Shown here: positions 25,044 through 32,213 of the stretch, in pieces
How the letters are laid out: the number at the start of each line of letters is the position of its first letter
Numbering within the stretch: position 1 is the first letter of the stretch
Assembly (NCBI GenBank): GCA_903896015.1
Contig: CAITWF010000047.1
Coordinates: forward strand, 1 to 42,851
Direction of reading: 5' to 3'
DNA length: 42,851 nt
DNA from: an uncultured Opitutia bacterium
Lineage (GTDB): Bacteria; Verrucomicrobiota; Verrucomicrobiia; Opitutales; Opitutaceae
The notes under the pieces: generated by a model
Seen by the model: the letters and a program-made list of their open reading frames with translations, nothing else
Databases searched by the model: none
What the model was told of the DNA's origin: nothing
Translations under genes and position numbers: made by a program

Positions 25044-26798
25044 TTAGAGTTTTTTGATCAGATTGGTGATCGTTTCCCGAGGAGCGGCGGCCTGGACTGC
25101 CGGCCACGGTTGCACGCCGACGCGCTTGGCCCAGGCGTCCCATTGCGCGGCGAGGCGGGTGGCGAGCTCCGGCTGCTGAGCCGAAAGATCGTGCTGCTCG
25201 GTACGGTCTGCCTCCATGTCGAAAAGTTTCCAGCCGCCAGGATACTTCGTCACGAGCTTCCACTTGCCGTCGCGGATGGCGCGGTTGCCCTCGTGCTCCC
25301 AGAAGATCGGCTGAGCGCGCCCAAGCGATTTTCCAGCGAGTGCGGAGCGAAGGCTCACGCCCTCCATCGGCAGGATCGTTTCATCCCTGAACCGCGTCGG
25401 ATAATTTGCCCCGGCCAGATCGACACAGGTCGCCATGAGGTCGATGACGTGGCCGGGCTGCGGCTCGAGCTGGCCGTCGCGTGCGGCGGGAATGCCGGCG
25501 GGCCAATGGACGATGAGTGGCGTTGAGATGCCGCCCTCTTCGTCCCAGTGCTTGTATTCGCGGAAGGGCGTGTTGCTGACGTTGGCCCAGCCGCGGCCGT
25601 AGGCGATAAACGTGTCGGCCGGTCCCGGCATGACGCCGTAGCCCATGCGAATTGGCCAGCCGTCGCGCGTTTGTGAAGGCTCATTGCCGTAAAAGGCGAC
25701 ATCCTTCTCGAGCACCGGCAGGGTCGGATGGTCAGCGCGCGGGGTGAAATCGGTGTCGCGTCCCTTGGGCTCGGCGCAGCCGCCATTGTCCTGAAGAAAA
25801 CAAATGATCGTATTGTCGAGCTGGCCCTGCGCTTTCAGTTCGGCGACGATCCGGCCGACGCCCTGGTCCATCACGTCCACCATGGCGGCGTAAACCTCCA
25901 TGCAGCGCGCCTCGAACGGTCGATTCTTTACTTTGCTCCAATCTTCCGCCGGTGGCGGCAGACCCCACGCGGCGTCGACGACGCCGAGTTTTTTTTGCCG
26001 TTCCCAACGCGCTGCGGCGATCGCGCCATAGCCGGAATCGTAGCGGCTGCGGTATTTCGCGATGTCGCTCTCGCGGGCCTGCATCGGCCAGTGCGCCGCG
26101 GTGTAGGCGACATACATGAAGAACGGCTGCGCGGCATGATCGTGCTGATGTTCGCGGATGAAGCGTGTCGTCTGATCGGTGATCGCGTCCGTGTAATAGT
26201 ATTCCGCCGGGTGGTATTCCGGATCGTTGACCGGCGTGATTTCGCGGTTGTCGCGGATGAGGCCATGCGGATCCCAATAGCTGCCGGAGCCATTGATCGT
26301 GCCGTAGTAGCGGTCAAAGCCGCGCTGCAGCGGCCAATTGTGATTGTCGGTGAGCGCCTCGACCGTCTTGCCGGGCGTGACGTGCCATTTGCCGACCGCG
26401 TAGGTGCGGTAACCGGCGGGCTTGAGCGCCTCGGCGATCGTGACGTTACGCCGATTCAGATCTCCCCGATAGGCGTCGAAGCCGCGATCTTCGACCATGT
26501 GGCCGACTCCGGCCTGATGGGCATAGAGCCCGGTGAGGAGCGACGCGCGCGAAGGACAGCAGCGGGCGTTATTGTAGAACTGCGTGAAGCGCACACCTTG
26601 TGCCGCGAGCGCATCGAGATTCGGCGTGGCGATCTCGCTGCCGAAGCAGCCTAGGTCGGAATAGCCCATGTCGTCCGACAGAATAATGATGATGTTCGGT
26701 CGGGGTGCGGCGGCCCGCAGGCTGCCCCCGAGTATCAGTGCCAGCGCGGCGACGGATAATCCACGCGCGAATCGACTGGCCGGGATGAGTGAGCGCAT
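25044..26798 (-). CDS. secreted arylsulfatase (S1 family, AslA-like)
   Basis: This 584-residue protein has a signal peptide (residues about 1-31), the metal pair in IILSDDMGYSDLGCFG (Asp42/Asp43), and the formylglycine motif RCCPSRASLLTGLYAHQAG with Cys80 as the converted residue. It also has AVGKWHVTPG, FLQDNGGCAEPKGRD, and a C-terminal block FWEHEGNRAIRDGKWKLV typical of arylsulfatase A-like bacterial enzymes. At 584 residues it is in the long branch. It starts nine bases after the stop of the first sulfatase and ends 63 bases before the TonB receptor. The sulfated position it attacks is unknown. Confidence 0.93.
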   Translation of the reverse strand: MRSLIPASRFARGLSVAALALILGGSLRAAAPRPNIIIILSDDMGYSDLGCFGSEIATPNLDALAAQGVRFTQFYNNARCCPSRASLLTGLYAHQAGVGHMVEDRGFDAYRGDLNRRNVTIAEALKPAGYRTYAVGKWHVTPGKTVEALTDNHNWPLQRGFDRYYGTINGSGSYWDPHGLIRDNREITPVNDPEYHPAEYYYTDAITDQTTRFIREHQHDHAAQPFFMYVAYTAAHWPMQARESDIAKYRSRYDSGYGAIAAARWERQKKLGVVDAAWGLPPPAEDWSKVKNRPFEARCMEVYAAMVDVMDQGVGRIVAELKAQGQLDNTIICFLQDNGGCAEPKGRDTDFTPRADHPTLPVLEKDVAFYGNEPSQTRDGWPIRMGYGVMPGPADTFIAYGRGWANVSNTPFREYKHWDEEGGISTPLIVHWPAGIPAARDGQLEPQPGHVIDLMATCVDLAGANYPTRFRDETILPMEGVSLRSALAGKSLGRAQPIFWEHEGNRAIRDGKWKLVTKYPGGWKLFDMEADRTEQHDLSAQQPELATRLAAQWDAWAKRVGVQPWPAVQAAAPRETITNLIKKL

Positions 26799-26807
26799 GG
26801 CGATGAA

Positions 26808-28154
26808 TTACGGGGCACTTGCCTTCTTGCGCTTCGCGCGATTCTCCTCACGGCCAATGTGCCGGCCCGTGCCGTCGCCGTCGTCAAGGTAACCGCCCGC
26901 GGGATTGAGTTGCGTGAGCGCTGCCTGCAGGTGCTGGCGGGCGGCGATCGCCGCAGCGTCCTTCGTGTCGGCGGGCACCAGCCTTTCGGCAAAGGGCGCG
27001 TCGCTCAAATCGAATAGTTCACTTTTCTCGGTGAGTTTCCATTTTTGATCGGCGACATACCAGTTGCGCGCCAGCTCGACGAACACCCAGTCGCGGGGCT
27101 GACCTTTTTCGCCGCGCACCTGCGGCAAGAAACTGCGGCCGTCGATCACGCGGTTGGCCGGAAGCGGCGCGCCGGTCAGTGCCGCGAACGTCGGGAAGAA
27201 GTCCGACGAGTCGATCATATCGTCCAGGACTTTGCCCGCTGGAGTTACGCCGGGCCAGTTGACGCAGAAGGGGACACGGCTGCCGCCCTCGAACATCGAG
27301 CCTTTGGCGCCGAGCAAACGCCGGCCGCCGATCGTGGCGGTGGGCGCCTCGCCGTTGGCGGTGCCGTTGTCGCCAAAATAGATGACGAGCGTGTTTTCGC
27401 GGAGGTGCATGCGCTCGAGCTCCGCGATGAGTTTGCCGACGAGCTTGTCCATGTAGCGGATGTTGTCGGCGTAGAGTTCGTGGATGTCGGTGGTCCCCGG
27501 TTTGCTGTCGGGCGTCGGCAGAATCTCGGTGTGGATGTGCGACATCGAGTAATACACATAGAAAGGATCGTCGCGATGCTGGGTGAGAAACTCGACGAGG
27601 TGCTGGTGCATCACCTCGGGCATGTATTCCTTGTCGCGCAGCGCCACGGTCTTGCCGTTCAACTCATAGTCTTTGCCCTTGTCCTGGGTGTTCCAGTAGA
27701 TGCCGCTGCCCTTGAACTTCAGGTAGTCGTCGAATCCGAAGTCAGCCGGCCCCAGCGGGAGCTGGCCCCATTTACCGATCGAGGCCGTGACGTAGCCGGC
27801 CTTTTTCAGGACGGTCGGCATCATGATTTCCTGAGCAGGCGTAAAGCGGCCCGTGGCGTCCTGGTTGGTCGCGCCGGTGCGAAACACGTAGCGTCCCGTG
27901 AGAATCGTCGCGCGCGATGGGCCGCAGAGCGGCTCGGCGTAGGCGTGAGTAAAGGTGATGCCGCCCTTCGCCAGCGCGTCGATGTTGGGCGTCTTGCAGC
28001 GATCGGCGCCGGAGAAACTGATGTCGCCGATCCCGACGTCATCGCCCAGAATGAAGATGATGTTGGGCTTTGCAGGTTTGGCTGGGGCCGCGAAAGAGTG
28101 AACGGAGAATGCGAGCAGGCCGCTTAGGACGAGGGCGAGGTGGAGAGATTTCAT
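26808..28154 (-). CDS. secreted sulfatase (S1 family), first gene of the operon
   Basis: This 448-residue protein has a signal peptide (MKSLHLALVLSGLLAFSVHSFAA is the region) and a metal pair in FILGDDVGIGDISFSG (Asp38/Asp39). The formylglycine motif is LCGPSRATILTGRYVFRTG, with Cys77. Further signs are ASIGKWGQLP, VIYFGDNGTANGE and a C-terminal LVPADTKDAAAIAARQHLQ tail rich in Ala. The start at 28154 is chosen over an in-frame ATG at 28175 because the signal peptide begins there. About 310 bases without a gene lie upstream, so the operon promoter is expected there. Confidence 0.92.
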   Translation of the reverse strand: MKSLHLALVLSGLLAFSVHSFAAPAKPAKPNIIFILGDDVGIGDISFSGADRCKTPNIDALAKGGITFTHAYAEPLCGPSRATILTGRYVFRTGATNQDATGRFTPAQEIMMPTVLKKAGYVTASIGKWGQLPLGPADFGFDDYLKFKGSGIYWNTQDKGKDYELNGKTVALRDKEYMPEVMHQHLVEFLTQHRDDPFYVYYSMSHIHTEILPTPDSKPGTTDIHELYADNIRYMDKLVGKLIAELERMHLRENTLVIYFGDNGTANGEAPTATIGGRRLLGAKGSMFEGGSRVPFCVNWPGVTPAGKVLDDMIDSSDFFPTFAALTGAPLPANRVIDGRSFLPQVRGEKGQPRDWVFVELARNWYVADQKWKLTEKSELFDLSDAPFAERLVPADTKDAAAIAARQHLQAALTQLNPAGGYLDDGDGTGRHIGREENRAKRKKASAP

Positions 28155-28211
28155 GGGTTGGGAGAACTGAAGCACGAACAGACGATGGAGTTCCTGCCGG
28201 CTGACGAGACG

Positions 28212-28252
28212 GTTGGTTGAAGAGATTTTAGGGGTGAACGAGAGAAACCAAC
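28212..28252. promoter_or_regulatory. candidate regulator site before the sulfatase operon
   Basis: The arms GTTGGTT (28212-28218) and AACCAAC (28246-28252) form a perfect inverted repeat separated by 27 bases. The repeat encloses the minus-strand TAAAAT box and lies about 60-100 bases before the first sulfatase start. It could bind the LuxR-type response regulator encoded just upstream. The evidence is position and symmetry only. Confidence 0.3.
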
Positions 28253-28433
28253 GGAAGCAGGTTGGGGCACAACGAAACGGTCCCGGCCCGTGAGGGTCGA
28301 GGAGCCAGAGTAGCCTAATCCACCGGGCGGGCGGTATCGGTCGTTTGTATGACTGCCGATCTCAATCGGAGTCCAGCGGGAGAAATGAATCGGGCGAGCC
28401 GCACGAGATTTCGTTCGCGATTCCTGACATTTT

Positions 28434-28456
28434 CCGCCGGGCATCAAGCCCGGCGG
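28434..28456 (-). terminator. strong hairpin after the response-regulator gene
   Basis: A perfect 9-bp GC-rich stem (CCGCCGGGC / GCCCGGCGG) with a five-base loop lies nine bases after the regulator's stop codon. No clear T-run follows it on the minus strand, so it may terminate weakly, need Rho, or only stabilise the 3' end of the upstream messenger. Confidence 0.5.
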
Positions 28457-28465
28457 AGAGAAAAC

Positions 28466-29095
28466 CTAACCTCTTTCCAGAAACTTTACGACCGCCTCGG
28501 TTCGCGACTGCACGTGCAATTTCTCGTAGACGGAGTGAATGTGAGTGCGAACCGTGCTCATGCTGATGCCCAGCTGCTCGGCGATTTCCTTGTAGAGAAA
28601 ACCCTTGGCCAGGCAGCCGAGAATTTCGTTTTCGCGTTTGCTGAGCTGGCTCATTTCGCCGGGCGCCTCTTTCAGCCGGTGAAAGTGGGCGACCACTTTG
28701 CGCGCGATCTGCATGGACATCGGTGCTCCTCCCGCATGCACCTGCTCGACCGCCTCCAACAGTTCGCGCGCGGGCATTTTTTTGAGCAGATATCCGTTGG
28801 CCCCGGCTCGGAGTGAATCGAAGATCAAGTCGCTTTCCTCGTAGGTCGTCAGCATTAGCACCTGCAGCTTGGGGCAGCGTAGTTTTAGCTGCCGCACACA
28901 CTCGATACCGCTCATGCCCGGCAGGTTGATATCAACCAGCGCCACTCCCGGTGCATCGCCCGGCATTTCCCTCACCGCTTCCTCTCCGGTGCCGTAGGAA
29001 CGCCGACACGCAAACCGCTCGGCTTGATTGAAGAGTTTCACCAAGCCCTCGCGAGTGCCGGCGTTATCCTCCACGATAGAAACGGTGATGATCAT
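28466..29095 (-). CDS. LuxR/NarL-family response regulator
   Basis: This 209-residue regulator has an N-terminal receiver domain with acidic residues in IVEDN, phospho-acceptor Asp55 in VALVDINLPGMSG, and Lys in YLLKKM. The C-terminal LuxR helix-turn-helix is LSKRENEILGCLAKG then YKEIAEQLGISMSTVRTHI, residues about 145-200. It is the natural partner of the HisKA_3 kinase encoded 82 bases upstream on the same strand, because that kinase class nearly always pairs with NarL-type regulators. It lies directly upstream of the sulfatase operon, which is its most likely target, though this is inference from position. Confidence 0.94.
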   Translation of the reverse strand: MIITVSIVEDNAGTREGLVKLFNQAERFACRRSYGTGEEAVREMPGDAPGVALVDINLPGMSGIECVRQLKLRCPKLQVLMLTTYEESDLIFDSLRAGANGYLLKKMPARELLEAVEQVHAGGAPMSMQIARKVVAHFHRLKEAPGEMSQLSKRENEILGCLAKGFLYKEIAEQLGISMSTVRTHIHSVYEKLHVQSRTEAVVKFLERG

Positions 29096-29165
29096 CTGGC
29101 GTTGGGACCGAGGGAACGCATGGGGTAGTATGGCGCAAGCGCTGGTCGGGCTCTATCGGACAAAG

Positions 29166-29183
29166 GTATGAGGCGGATCATAC
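29166..29183. promoter_or_regulatory. palindrome at the kinase-regulator gene junction
   Basis: On the minus strand GTATGATCCGCCTCATAC has perfect 6-base arms (GTATGA/TCATAC) with a six-base spacer. It overlaps the stop codon of the kinase gene and lies 70 bases before the regulator start, so it may be an autoregulatory site for the response regulator. A half-like GTATGA also occurs at 28347-28352 before the sulfatase operon. Confidence 0.3.
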
Positions 29184-32100
29184 GGGTGGAAGGAGGGTGA
29201 CGCGAAAGCGGAGCCGCGTGCCGGGACCGTCCTTGGGCTTAATTTCAAACGTTCCGCCGACGGCTTCCATGCGCTGCCGCATGTTCCGCAATCCATCGCC
29301 CTCCGAGCGCTCCGGCGTCACCGCGAGCCCGCAACCGTCGTCGTCAATGACGACCTGCAAAGTCCCGTTGGCAAATGTGGCTTGGAGGTTGACGGTGCGG
29401 GCGTGGGCGTGGCGCACGACATTCGTCAACGCTTCCTTGATGCCGAGCATCAGGTGGTGGCGGACGCTGGATGCCACCAGGACCTCCGCGGGATCGTCCG
29501 GCAAGTCGACGACGCAGCGAATTTCGGCCGTGCGCAGAAATTCCACGGCATACTGGCCGAGATAGCTGATGACATGCGGCAGGGTGTCATTGCCGGGGTT
29601 GATGGCCCAGACGATCTCGTCGAGGGAGCGCAGCATCGCCTGCGCCGTGCCGGTGATTTTTTGGAGGTGCTCGTCGCTGGGGTCTGGGGACGTCCGCTCC
29701 TGCAGTGCCAGTTCGCTCCGCAGCTTGATTGTCGCAAGGCTGCCGCCCAGATCATCGTGGATGTCGCGGGCGATTCGCGTCCGCTCTTCGAACAGCGCGG
29801 ACTGCTGCTCCGCTTGCTGGAGTTTCCGGCGCAGGCGCCGGAAGGAAAACCAGCGCACGAGAGCAATCACCGCAGCGGTAAAAACCACCCCGAGCCCCAA
29901 CCGAAACCACCACGTCTGCCAGTAAAACGGCGCCACCACGATGCCGACTGTCGCCCCGATTTCGTTCCACACGCCGGCATCATTGCTGGCGACCGCGCGA
30001 AACGTATAGCTCCCCGCGGGCAGCCGCGAATATTGCGCGAGACGCTCGCGCCCTGGCTCGGTCCAATCATCCTCGAAGCCCTCAAGGCGGTAACGATACC
30101 GGACGTTTTCGGGCTCGGAGTAACTCAATGCGGCAAACTCAAAGGCCAGGTGCCGGTGCTCCGGCGCCACGCTTAGCAACGGATGCACCGCGCCGAGTTC
30201 GATCACGTCGCCTGGTGTCGCGACGCGCAGGGGAAACCGGCTTCCCTCCAACGCCGCCACCCGATCATCTACCATTACGCGCTCGACGACGACGGGCGGC
30301 GGCACCGGGTTGTCGCGCAAGTTGTGCGGGTTGAGGGCGAGCACGCCCAAGGTCGTCGAAAGCAGAATCCTCCCGTCACGGCTTTGGCAGAGCGCCGGCG
30401 AATTATCATAGTGCGGCTGGGCATTCGGCAGTGCTTCGCCGTGGCCGTAGCGCGTCGGGTGCAGTTGGTCTTCGCGCCCTTCCGCCACGGCGATCACATT
30501 GGCCAGACTCAATCGGCTCAGACCGTGGGCGGTGGCCAGCCAAAGCGACCCTTCGCGGTCGGACGCGATCTGGCAGACTGCATTTTCCGCGAGGCCGTTC
30601 GCCACGGTCAGTCGCGCAAAGCGTCCGTCGTTGAGCACTCCCACGCCCCAATCCGCATAGCCGATCCACAGGCGGCCGTCCGGGGTTGCATGAAGGCAGC
30701 GCACCGAATGCGTCCCCGCTTCGGCCAACGCCGGCTCGACGATCAATGCGTCCCCCACGAGTTTCAGCACTTCACCGCCGGAGGTGCCGACCCAAATCGT
30801 GCCCCGGGCATCCTGGACGATCGCGCGAATATTTCGTGTCGCTGCAGCGACTGGCCACGTGCGGATGACTCCATCGCGCAGATGGCCCAACCGCGTCGGC
30901 GCGTTCGTCGTGAACCACAGCGAATCGTCCGCCGCCACCAACAGACAACGGATGGCCTTGCTGCCAATCCCGTCGTCAGCCTGCCACACGCGGACCATTC
31001 CGGTCTTCACGTCGATTTCGCGCAACCCCTGACCTTTTGTGCCGACCCAAAGCCGGCCCCGTCGATCTTCGGCAACGCAGGCTGCGGCGCCTCCGCCCTC
31101 AGGCTCGATTGTCCACGTGCTGCCGTCACCACGGGCCAGCAGGCCGTTGGCGCCGACGACCCAGAATTTTCCGGTCAAATCCTCACTCACCGAAACCACC
31201 GCTTCGAAGGGCAGCCCGGATCGCGGTCCGAACAGCTCGACCGCCCGCGGCCGAATCCGGTTGAGCCCGCCGCCGAAAGTCCCGGCCCAGATATTACCCT
31301 CCCGGTCTTCCACCAAGCCGCTGATCTGTTGATGCGAGGTCTGGATTTTTTGGACCGACTCACCATCGCAGCGAAACAATCCCTGCGATTGCGTCCCCGC
31401 CCAGACCACGCCTGTTCGGTCCTCCAGCAGGGAAATCACGCGCGCGTCCGTCGGGAGTTCGGCCCACGCTGTAGACACGGCACCGTCGCGCAGTCGCAGC
31501 ACCCTCGAGCCAACGCAGGCCCACAGTCCGCCCTTTTTCGCCGCGGTCAAAAAAACGTCGCTCCCCTCAAGGCGATAGTGCGGGGTAAACCGGCCTGCGG
31601 CGAGCACCCCGACGACGCCGTTGTGCGCACACCAGACCACGCCGTCGGAGTCGGTCACGAGCGAAGCCCGGCCTCCTCCGTCCACGCCATCCGGCAGGGC
31701 CAATTCCTCCGCGCGCGCGCCAGCGATCCGGCAAACGTGCCCGCCAAATGCCAGCCAAGTCTCGCCCTTCCCGTCGTCGGCAAAACCGACGAACTGGCCG
31801 GCCGGAATTCCTTCCGCGGTCGTGAAAACCTGGGCCGAGTTCGTGCCGATCCGGATCGCTTCCTCGCGGTAACCGCCGAGCCAGAGCACGCCATGCGAAT
31901 CTGCATACATCGCCCGGGCGCCGTTGCCGTTGACGCCTTTGAGTGTCGAAAGATCGAATTTTTCGAATTCTGATCCGTTGAAGCGGACCAGCCCGCCGCG
32001 GGTCGCAACCCAAAGATATCCATCGGGGGTCTGCGCCAAGCCCGTCACGCGATTGTCAGGCAACCCGTCGTCAACCTGCCACACTCGCGTGGCCCATGAC

Positions 32101-32204
32101 GAGGGCGCAGGCTCCGGCTGAGCGAAGCCGAGTGCGGCACTTGCGAGCAACGCACTCGCGAGTCGGCCCAACCGTGCTGACGTAGTGTTACTCCAAGGAG
32201 TCAT
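29178..32204 (-). CDS. propeller/Y_Y_Y-domain sensor histidine kinase (HisKA_3)
   Basis: This 1008-residue kinase has a signal peptide (residues about 12-28) and a large periplasmic sensor made of about a dozen two-component-propeller repeats. Examples are GLPDNRVTGLAQTPDGYLWV, ISLLEDRTGVVWAGT and GLVEDREGNIWAGT, through about residue 620. A Y_Y_Y domain follows (about 683-757, with YRYRLEGFEDDW), then one membrane helix (about 767-785), a dimerisation helix, HisKA_3 with His816 in IARDIHDDLGG, and HATPase_c (about 900-1005). This is the sensor design of Bacteroides hybrid glycan regulators, but the output is separated into a LuxR regulator encoded next. Such sensors bind oligosaccharides in the periplasm. 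The gene starts nine bases after the cytochrome stop, so the two are probably cotranscribed. Confidence 0.94.
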   Translation of the reverse strand: MTPWSNTTSARLGRLASALLASAALGFAQPEPAPSSWATRVWQVDDGLPDNRVTGLAQTPDGYLWVATRGGLVRFNGSEFEKFDLSTLKGVNGNGARAMYADSHGVLWLGGYREEAIRIGTNSAQVFTTAEGIPAGQFVGFADDGKGETWLAFGGHVCRIAGARAEELALPDGVDGGGRASLVTDSDGVVWCAHNGVVGVLAAGRFTPHYRLEGSDVFLTAAKKGGLWACVGSRVLRLRDGAVSTAWAELPTDARVISLLEDRTGVVWAGTQSQGLFRCDGESVQKIQTSHQQISGLVEDREGNIWAGTFGGGLNRIRPRAVELFGPRSGLPFEAVVSVSEDLTGKFWVVGANGLLARGDGSTWTIEPEGGGAAACVAEDRRGRLWVGTKGQGLREIDVKTGMVRVWQADDGIGSKAIRCLLVAADDSLWFTTNAPTRLGHLRDGVIRTWPVAAATRNIRAIVQDARGTIWVGTSGGEVLKLVGDALIVEPALAEAGTHSVRCLHATPDGRLWIGYADWGVGVLNDGRFARLTVANGLAENAVCQIASDREGSLWLATAHGLSRLSLANVIAVAEGREDQLHPTRYGHGEALPNAQPHYDNSPALCQSRDGRILLSTTLGVLALNPHNLRDNPVPPPVVVERVMVDDRVAALEGSRFPLRVATPGDVIELGAVHPLLSVAPEHRHLAFEFAALSYSEPENVRYRYRLEGFEDDWTEPGRERLAQYSRLPAGSYTFRAVASNDAGVWNEIGATVGIVVAPFYWQTWWFRLGLGVVFTAAVIALVRWFSFRRLRRKLQQAEQQSALFEERTRIARDIHDDLGGSLATIKLRSELALQERTSPDPSDEHLQKITGTAQAMLRSLDEIVWAINPGNDTLPHVISYLGQYAVEFLRTAEIRCVVDLPDDPAEVLVASSVRHHLMLGIKEALTNVVRHAHARTVNLQATFANGTLQVVIDDDGCGLAVTPERSEGDGLRNMRQRMEAVGGTFEIKPKDGPGTRLRFRVTLLPPV

Positions 32205-32213
32205 GCCAAAATC

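Larger units (their letters stand above)
28155..28465. other. intergenic region upstream of the sulfatase operon
   Basis: No gene is supported in these 311 bases. Towards the response-regulator gene there is a perfect GC hairpin (28434-28456). Nearer the operon there is an inverted repeat with 7-base arms (28212-28252). Read on the minus strand, a TAAAAT box lies 15 bases after a TTGGTT that belongs to that repeat; the spacing is short for a housekeeping promoter, so it is only a candidate. Confidence 0.5.

Noticed and set aside
30183-31973. Plus-strand open frame of 596 codons opposite the propeller kinase
   Set aside because: It is Arg/Gln/His-rich with no motif, antisense to clear propeller repeats.
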